DNA of 64,000 bases from Trifolium pratense. Its lineage: Eukaryota; Streptophyta; Magnoliopsida; Fabales; Fabaceae. This document shows, piece by piece, positions 57,315 through 64,000 of the stretch. The notes below the pieces were generated by a model. That model had not been told where the DNA came from and made no database searches. It saw only the letters and a program-made list of their open reading frames with translations. The stretch spans positions 43,524,001 to 43,588,000 of the forward strand of contig NC_060060.1 in the NCBI RefSeq assembly GCF_020283565.1, written 5' to 3'. Numbering within the stretch: the stretch's first letter is position 1; each line of letters begins with the position of its first letter. Both the position numbers and the translations under genes were made by a program.

Positions 57315-57623
57315 AATGAAGTCAAAGTGTAATCCTAAATTACCAACATATACTTGTTATCTTATGGGATATCATATCATATCACTTAACAATCATTTTG
57401 ATTCTCCCAAATTGGGACACCATCTAATTGCCCGACCTAATTTTTCAATAGGATCATTGACATATGAATGTCAACACAAGTGGTAAGCCAAGAAATAATT
57501 AGTACGACAATTTTGGGTAAAATTTCATTACATTTAATATTCCTTTCTTCTTTCCACTACTAAAAACATTTCCTTTTTTTCAACCTTCTCTCCAAATCAG
57601 TAGAAATTTTTTGACTATAAATA
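57315..57623 (+). promoter_or_regulatory. pectin methylesterase promoter
   Basis: TATAAATA at 57616-57623 lies about 100 bp above the start codon. Its upstream 220 bp (57315-57534) is the proximal copy of a segment also present at 55301-55503. Confidence 0.65.
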
Positions 57624-57724
57624 CACACATTTTTTTGCATATTTCATTTTAAAAAATTCTCTCAACGATTACATTTTGTTCTCTTTGCTTCGTTGTGAAA
57701 GTCCAAATTCTAATATTCATCATC

Positions 57725-60700
57725 ATGTTTCGCTTGTTCTTATTTGCTTTTATCATTCCCTTTGTGATGTTGAAATTTGATGAAGCTAATGCTCAACTTT
57801 ACAAAAAAGTGGGAAATCAAATCTTACCTTATTCGACAATATTTGTCGATCCATCCGGCCGAGACGGGAGTTTCTTAACCATTCAATCTGCCATTGATTC
57901 GATACCTTCGCACAATGATCGCTGGATCGCAATTAGAGTGAAGGCTGGCACTTATAGGTAAAATTTAAGTTCTTCTTCATTTTTCATCTTAAAATCTTCA
58001 ATAACTAGGTACAAATTATATGCACCGAAATCGACCAAAAAATTCGATTGTATATGTCTTTGTTATTTCTAATAACGCCACCCAAGAGACAGGATTAGAC
58101 CGAGATGGATTTAATGTTGTTACTGCGTTAACAGAGTAATTACTTATAGCCGTCCAATCAAAAGTGAACGGTTGTGATTAAAACTATGAAAAAATAGTTA
58201 AATATCGTCGGCCGAGATTGTCTACCACGAAAAAGCAGTACTGTCGACAATCTCGGTCGATCATACTATAAGGACCAAGCAGCCCAAGTTAGTGCTTCAT
58301 ACTTTAAATTTTTTTGTCAAAAAATTAAGTTTAGTTATAAGTATTGAATTTAGCAAGATTTTATTTAATTGAACCATAAAATTGTTATATTTTGTCTTTG
58401 TTTCAGAGAAAAAATAGGTATTCCAAGAGAGAAACCTTACATTATATTGAAAGGAGCAGGAAAGAGAAAAACTTTTGTTGAGTGGAATGATCATAGTTCA
58501 ACCGATCAAAGTCCTACTTTTACATCATTGGCAAATAATACTGTTGTCAGAACCATAAGTTTCAGGGTAAGAAATAATCCATTAATTACTCATGTTTTTC
58601 ATAGCATCTTTTAAAACTTTTTTTTTTATTCTATATTACATTCAAATTCAAATTTTTTCCATAGTTTTTTTTTTTATAATTATCATTTTCTTTTTTTTTG
58701 AGAATTATATTTTCAGAAGTGCTATATAGTACGAATTGCTTGCTAACGAAATTCGACGACCCTGTTGCTTCTTATTTCTCTGTCTCAATTTTATCTATAT
58801 CTATGCAATATATAAAGAGGATATATGAGTTTTGGTGTAGACTTTTCATAATACCAACAATATCCTTGATTTTTTTAGTAGCAATAAATTTTATTTTTTA
58901 TATTAAAAAACTCACCATAAGGCACATTTTTTTTAGTAGCAAAAATCTTTTATTAACAATCATTCCGCTAGTTTTAAATAAATTGGAAATCATGGTTTGC
59001 ATTGCTTTCAATGAGACTAATGAACTTTACTTTTACTTTCATGACCGCTTTCACTGATATATCTTTGAAAAAATGAATCCACCCCTTCCATTGAATCACA
59101 CCGGTTGATGTACTCCATGTGTACGTCTGTATAATATGACATTTTTAGAAAAATTAAGGTATAGGTACGTCTGTATAATATATTTTCTTAATATAATTAT
59201 ATAAATAAAATTACATTGTTAAACCAAATAATTAAACATAAAAAAAAATCATACTTAAAAAATAATTCAAATTGTTCAAATGAAAACAAAACATCAAAAC
59301 TAAAAAACAATTTGTTCAAAAAGAGCGGTCTTTACTCTTTAGGTTAAGTTTATCGAGAAAAAGACTAGCAACTTTAAGAATACTGTTCCATTAAATAAAT
59401 TTCGTTCATCTCCACCAATATCTATATTTTTATTGCTCCTTTATTATATGTCTTACTCTTTTTTTGATAAAAAACCAAAAAAAAAATCCGATTATTTGTG
59501 TTTGGCGTACTCCATGTATACCCATGGTGTACCCTGCGTGTACCTTGTGTGAGAAAAAAAAATTAAAATATTGGTACAGTTTCGGTGCATACCATGGTGT
59601 ACCAGGTAAGTATAAGTACCCATTACCGGTACTCTGAGTATTCATGTTTGATAGCACATGATTAAGGGTGTGTTGTCTTTTTATTCTTTTAATCTCATCT
59701 CATCTCATTTTTTCAAAACTAAGAAAGAAGAGTATACACTTGTACCCCAAAAAAAAAAATAGCTACATATATGAAAAGTAGTTTCATACACTTTCGTGAA
59801 AATTCGTTGGTAAGAGCTTCGCACCACTTATCATTTCCCTTATATTTTTCCTATTAGCCTTAGACATTGCATTAGTTTTATTTTTTTAGGACATTGCGTT
59901 AATTTTAATGTAACTTTGTTTTAAAAAAAAATGTAGCTAACAAATGATTGCGTCAAAAAAAAAAGCTAGCAAATGATCTCTCTGTATTAAAGAAACTCTA
60001 CGTATTAAAGAGTTAAAGAAAATTAATACGAGAATTGTAGCTGGACATTCTTCGTATTAAAAAATTTTATTATTATATCAAATATAGTGGAGTGATGTCT
60101 ACAAAAAATAATATGAGAAATAAAAATTAATTGAATCATTTATGAAATTATGTGAAACTTTGTTCCTTTTAAATATCATGTTCCAAATATGGCTTATATA
60201 TAAAAAGAAATATAATATCATATTCCAAATTAGGATTATGATCTTGAGAAATTCTTAGGTGATTAGTCACCTAACAATTAATGGGTTAGGCACATTAATT
60301 AGGATTATGATCATTCTATTTTTAATACGTGGTATATCCCACCAAGAATAAAATGTGAAGGGTGCATTTGTAATTTTGACTAATTGGCATTGTTTCTTTA
60401 TTTGAAGGAAATTTGACTAAGCTATAAGCTATTGCATTTGGTCTTAGAATGTTTGGGTGATGTTCGTTAGTAACCCAATATAATAATGTGCCTGCCTGTT
60501 TAAGAATAATTTCAACCAAAACTATGTGCTTAATTGATTTAGCTAAATAAAGAACAATTTATCAACATAGTGTGGCACAAGTGGTATTTGAGTCCCTTAA
60601 CTATTTGGTCCTGGATTCGATTCCCGGCCGGTGCATATGGAGAAGCATTTGTTAGGAGAGGTCAACCCCTTAAATGGATCTCAGTTACCTCGAGGGGATT

Positions 60701-62879
60701 AGTCTCTGCAGTTGCGCGCAGAGGATACCTTTGTTTGGCAAAACATAAAAAATAAAGAACAATTTATTTGTCTACCAAATAAAAACACAACTAATTGTTC
60801 GTACGATTTAGTTCAACCGACAATATATTGATATTGTTATATTAAACATTTTAATCTCACTTTGAAGACTATTGGATGGTGATTTTTCGGTGTAAATATC
60901 ACGGAAGGGTGTCCAGTTTTAAGATCTATCATTTATTAATTTTTTGTTATAATTAGACAAATGCAAAAATATAAAATGAATGAAATAAAAAAGATATATA
61001 AAATGAATGGTGTCTAATTATTTTATACCTTAGACTTGGTAACAAATCCACAGTAACTGATATTTCTTTTCTTTTTCTTACAAAATTGTAACTATATATA
61101 CAGTAGTATTACGAAATTACGAGTCATTTTTGTATTACAAAATTGTTAAAGCAGTTTATATTGTAAGATGGATGTAGTAATAATTTACTTGTAATGTGGA
61201 GCAGAATACATACAACGATGATAATAACGGTGTCCATGTAGCTGCTGTAGCTGCAATGGTAAGTGGTGATCAGAGCTATTTTTACAGAGTTGGTTTCTAT
61301 GGTTATCAAGACACTTTGTGGGACGATAGAGGAAGACATTATTACAAGCTTTGTACCATACAAGGTGCAATTGATTTTATCTTTGGTGAAGGTCAATCTT
61401 TCTTCGAGGTAAATAATTTTTCTATTTTATTTTTCCATGATTATATTTCTCCTCGACCAATATTTTTTAAAACATTGAATTTTCGTCTGGATTGCGAAAC
61501 CTTTATGTATAGAAAAATTCAATCTTTGAAAAACTACATTCATAGACCTAGACGACGCAACATTACTATGCATGGTCCTTTAAACTCTTTTCAGAAGTCT
61601 ACAAACTCTGATGCCAGAAAGTCAAAAGTGTCATCCTTATGACTCGTATGTTTTGTGATATCATTAAAATACAAAAGTGCATCTTAATACAAAAATTTTA
61701 AAAATCCGTGAGTGTTAAACAATGAGGCAATTACTATCATGAATATACTATGTTTTTTTTTACAATGGAACTGATGATCGAACGTATGACCTATAACATA
61801 CTATCCAAACCTCTCACCATCAGATTAAAGCTAGTGGCTTTGAATGCACTAAAGCTTTATATCTTCTATTCTACACTTGTAGAATCATGTCTTAATGTAT
61901 AATTTGTTTATTGAATTTTTTGTAGAGGTGCGCCATATCTGTTATTGGTGGTGGTTATATAACAGCACAAGGTAGAGATGATGCAAATGAACCAGGAGGG
62001 TTTGTTTTCAAAGATTGTGTTGTGTTTGGAAGTGCAACAACTTATTTGGGAAGGCCTTGGAGAAAATATGCTAGAGTCTTATTTTTTAATTCCAATCTTA
62101 CCAACATTGTAGAACCTAGTGGTTGGAACACATGGAATTCTGAAGGCAATGAGTAAGTTCCCCCTTATTCTTTAGTGAATCTTTATCATTTTTACTAAAA
62201 AATTTTTTTTTATAACAATAAAAAATCTAAAATAAAAATATTATTTTAATGCTAAAAAAAAGTAGGGTCCGCCGTTGAATCAGATCAATATTAGATTACT
62301 CTCACATTGATACACGATGTGTTTAGTATGAGACATTCAAATAGAGAAAGGTTCACTTTTAGATAAATAGTACTATGACACATCGTTATATTTAAATAGT
62401 TAATCCTCTTTAGACCGAGTTTATATTTCACGACTCTTACTTTGATGTATGTGTATTCAAAATGGAATTAGAAAAAAAAAAAATTTATGAATAAAGTATG
62501 TATTTGGACTATAAAATGGCCATGTATCCCAACTATAAAATGGTTCGGATACATTTTTTTTTTTAGTTTATAATGAGCTGGGGATCGAACTCAGGACCAA
62601 TATGATACTATCCACACCCGTCACCAGTAGACTTATTCAATAATATTCAAAATATAAATAGTACTTTTTTATAAATAAAAAATCTTTCTTTCATCTATTT
62701 AAACAAAATTTTGCAGGGAACTAACAACATTTGCAGAGTATGGTAATTTTGGACCTGGTGCTGATACATCCAAGAGAGTGAGTTGGGCTAAGAAATTGGA
62801 TTTAGCAACTATTGAACAAATGTCAAGTTTGAACTTCGTCAACACACCAGAACAATGGATTGGTACTCAACCATTCTAA
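57725..62879 (+). CDS. secreted pectin methylesterase (pectinesterase)
   Basis: Five exons (57725-57957, 58407-58566, 61205-61408, 61926-62152, 62717-62879) join in phase into 328 aa. I start at the ATG ([14 protein letters not shown]); the residues before it lack an ATG. A signal peptide (about residues 1-24, ending EANAQ) is followed directly by the catalytic beta-helix; there is no inhibitor-like pro-region. Signature sites: YQDTLWDD with D167, IDFIFGEG with D188, LGRPW with R242, matching the family's Asp/Asp/Arg centre; Q166 is present, but the Gln of the usual QAVA motif is Ala144 ([10 protein letters not shown]). The enzyme removes methyl esters from cell-wall homogalacturonan. Spacing ...[12 protein letters not shown] at the end is normal. 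Introns 2-4 carry SINE-like repeats. Family is secure; activity is likely but untested given the Ala substitution. Confidence 0.93.
58208..58261. repeat. hairpin in pectin methylesterase intron 1
   Basis: CGGCCGAGATTGTC is repeated inverted as GACAATCTCGGTCG with about 25 bp between. Likely the end of a small MITE spanning roughly 58075-58280. Confidence 0.5.
60566..60745 (+). mobile_element. tRNA-derived SINE (family D) in pectin methylesterase intron 2
   Basis: GTGGCACAAGTGGTATTTGA looks like a box A and CTGGATTCGATTCCCGG is a near-canonical box B 35 bp later. It continues with GGATCTCAGTTACCTCGAGG and CTGCAGTTGCGCGCAGAGG to an A-rich end. A diverged relative is at 63495-63632. Confidence 0.7.
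61760..61843 (-). mobile_element. short tRNA-derived SINE-like repeat (family A, copy 5) in intron 3
   Basis: Minus-strand copy: box B-like ACGTTCGATCATCAG, TAGTATGTTATAGGTCAT and box A-like CTGATGGTGAGAGG. Lies between exons 3 and 4 of the pectin methylesterase gene. Confidence 0.6.
62566..62635 (-). mobile_element. short tRNA-derived SINE-like repeat (family A, copy 6) in intron 4
   Basis: Minus-strand copy: GAGTTCGATCCCCAGCTCAT (box B plus tail), GATAGTATCATATTGGTCC and CTACTGGTGACGGG (box A area). Second family A insertion in the same gene. Confidence 0.6.
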
Positions 62880-64000
62880 AAAACTGATTTGGAAGTGCAT
62901 ATAATCTGTAAAAATATTTGTTGCCCAACAAAATTTTATCTTTCTGAATTTCTTTGTCTAAATTTTTTTATTATTTAAGCAGCCATTAGTAAAGTATTTT
63001 TTAGCAAATTCAAGACTTTTTTTGGGTTTTATTAATAAAAATTTAGGATACGGAGATGATACTCCAATCTAAAGTAGACATAACTTGGAGACGCCGTCTA
63101 TTCATTGCTATGTTATTGTTCATTAAGTTAAGTAATAACAAAAGGAAATTTTTTCCCTATTTTTGTTCATTCCGTATATTTCATGAGGATCTCATATCTC
63201 TTTAAAAAGTTGGGCAAAAATCTAAATATTACTCATCAATTTTGGCAAATAATAAACACCATTAATTAACTTATGATCCCATTTTGAGAGAGATTAGGAT
63301 TGTAACTTTGTTTTCAATTTGCATTTTTTAGGAGTCTCCAAATAATACATTTCTATTCACATTCTCATTAACCTCCACAAAAATTTCTTGCACCATTCTC
63401 CAAATACAACATACTATTAGCAGCACTCTCTTTTTTCTTGAATGTTAGCAACAAAGTTGAACATGTGACATAAGCAGTAGATACTTGAATCTTTTAACGT
63501 TCGGTTTAAGGTTTGATCACTAGTCGGTGCTATGAAAAAATATTTGTTGGCAGAAATCAACTCTTTAAATAGATCTCAGTCAGTTACTTTGAGAAATCAG
63601 TTTCTGCAGTTCCACGCGAATACATTAGTTTACAAAAAAAATAGTTGACTCTCCACCGTTTTTGTTTACAAGATTGGCCTTTTCTTTTTCTTGGTCAGAA
63701 GAACTATGATATTACCAAGAGAAATTTCCAAATTTATGACGATTATAACATTCAACTTTATTCTGCGCGTCACCGACACTAAATTGTCGATAGCATCTCC
63801 TTTTTTTCCATTCGGCGTTGACTTTTGGCAAACACCAAAACCAATTTTTTTTAGTAGTGACCACTTTTCACTTTGAAATTACCAATAACATGAAAGGCAA
63901 TTAGTTATTAGTCAATTCAATAAGTTCTTAGTTAGTTATATACTCAACAAGTTGGTTATTCTTCCCACCATTTCATTGTATACAATGCACCAATTCCACT
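62880..64000. other. pectin methylesterase 3' flank and intergenic sequence
   Basis: The first 150-200 bp are probably 3' UTR. A degenerate family D SINE (GTTTGATCACTAGTCGGTGC, TAAATAGATCTCAGTCAGTT, CTGCAGTTCCACGCG) spans about 63495-63632. No further gene is supported up to the window end. Confidence 0.4.

Noticed and set aside
57695..57724. Upstream extension of the pectin methylesterase frame
   Set aside because: The extension begins at GTG; the first ATG in frame is at 57725 and starts a good signal peptide.
60566..60640. tRNA gene
   Set aside because: Box A/B spacing is tRNA-like but no cloverleaf stems or anticodon arm can be formed convincingly; interpreted as a SINE.

Overview
This is plant nuclear DNA, most likely from a papilionoid legume (Medicago, Trifolium or Pisum type). 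I infer this from the AT-rich intergenic sequence, GT-AG introns, plant-only gene families (WRKY, CYP82, pectin methylesterase, plant mobile domain) and dense legume-type SINE, MITE and LTR repeats. The species is not proven. No tRNA, rRNA, CRISPR or bacterial operon structure was seen.

Layout. 0-14.9 kb is repeat-rich. It holds one short ORF (3.6-4.0 kb) that is a paralogue of the first exon of the WRKY gene described next. 14.96-17.55 kb (-) is a WRKY transcription factor gene that I assembled from three exons in perfect phase. It encodes 718 aa with a four-fold repeated N-terminal region and an unusual WKKYGEK core in place of WRKYGQK. A decayed copy of its 5' end lies at 18.05-18.45 kb. 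18.5-28.1 kb is mobile-element territory: Stowaway MITEs, LINE and Copia fragments, an LTR-like tandem repeat, a short perfect hairpin, and a 1.1-kb hAT-like element carrying an 11-unit minisatellite. 28.4-31.1 kb (+) is a four-exon Ran-binding protein 1 gene.

33.0-35.6 kb (-) and 43.0-45.9 kb (+) are two near-identical, intact two-exon CYP82-type cytochrome P450 genes arranged head to head. The 7.4 kb between them is filled with mobile DNA: a Copia LTR-like piece, a hAT element, a LINE fragment, and a 3.1-kb Mutator-like element with 0.6-kb terminal inverted repeats. That element keeps the C-terminal parts of a MURA-type transposase and of a plant-mobile-domain protein. 46.6-47.0 kb holds a TRIM-type mini-retrotransposon. 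47.9-48.5 kb (-) is a Gypsy gag remnant split by a hAT MITE. 48.71-53.67 kb is a very young Gypsy-type LTR retrotransposon with two 1172-bp LTRs, a 5-bp target duplication, and only a gag-like ORF.

57.7-62.9 kb (+) is a five-exon secreted pectin methylesterase gene with SINEs in its introns and a duplicated upstream segment.

The host genes are functionally unrelated (transcription, Ran cycle, specialised oxidation, cell wall) and do not form a pathway. The common theme is how mobile DNA has duplicated, split and re-promoted them. The most unusual protein is the repeat-expanded, core-variant WRKY; the best-defined mobile system is the MURA/plant-mobile-domain element.
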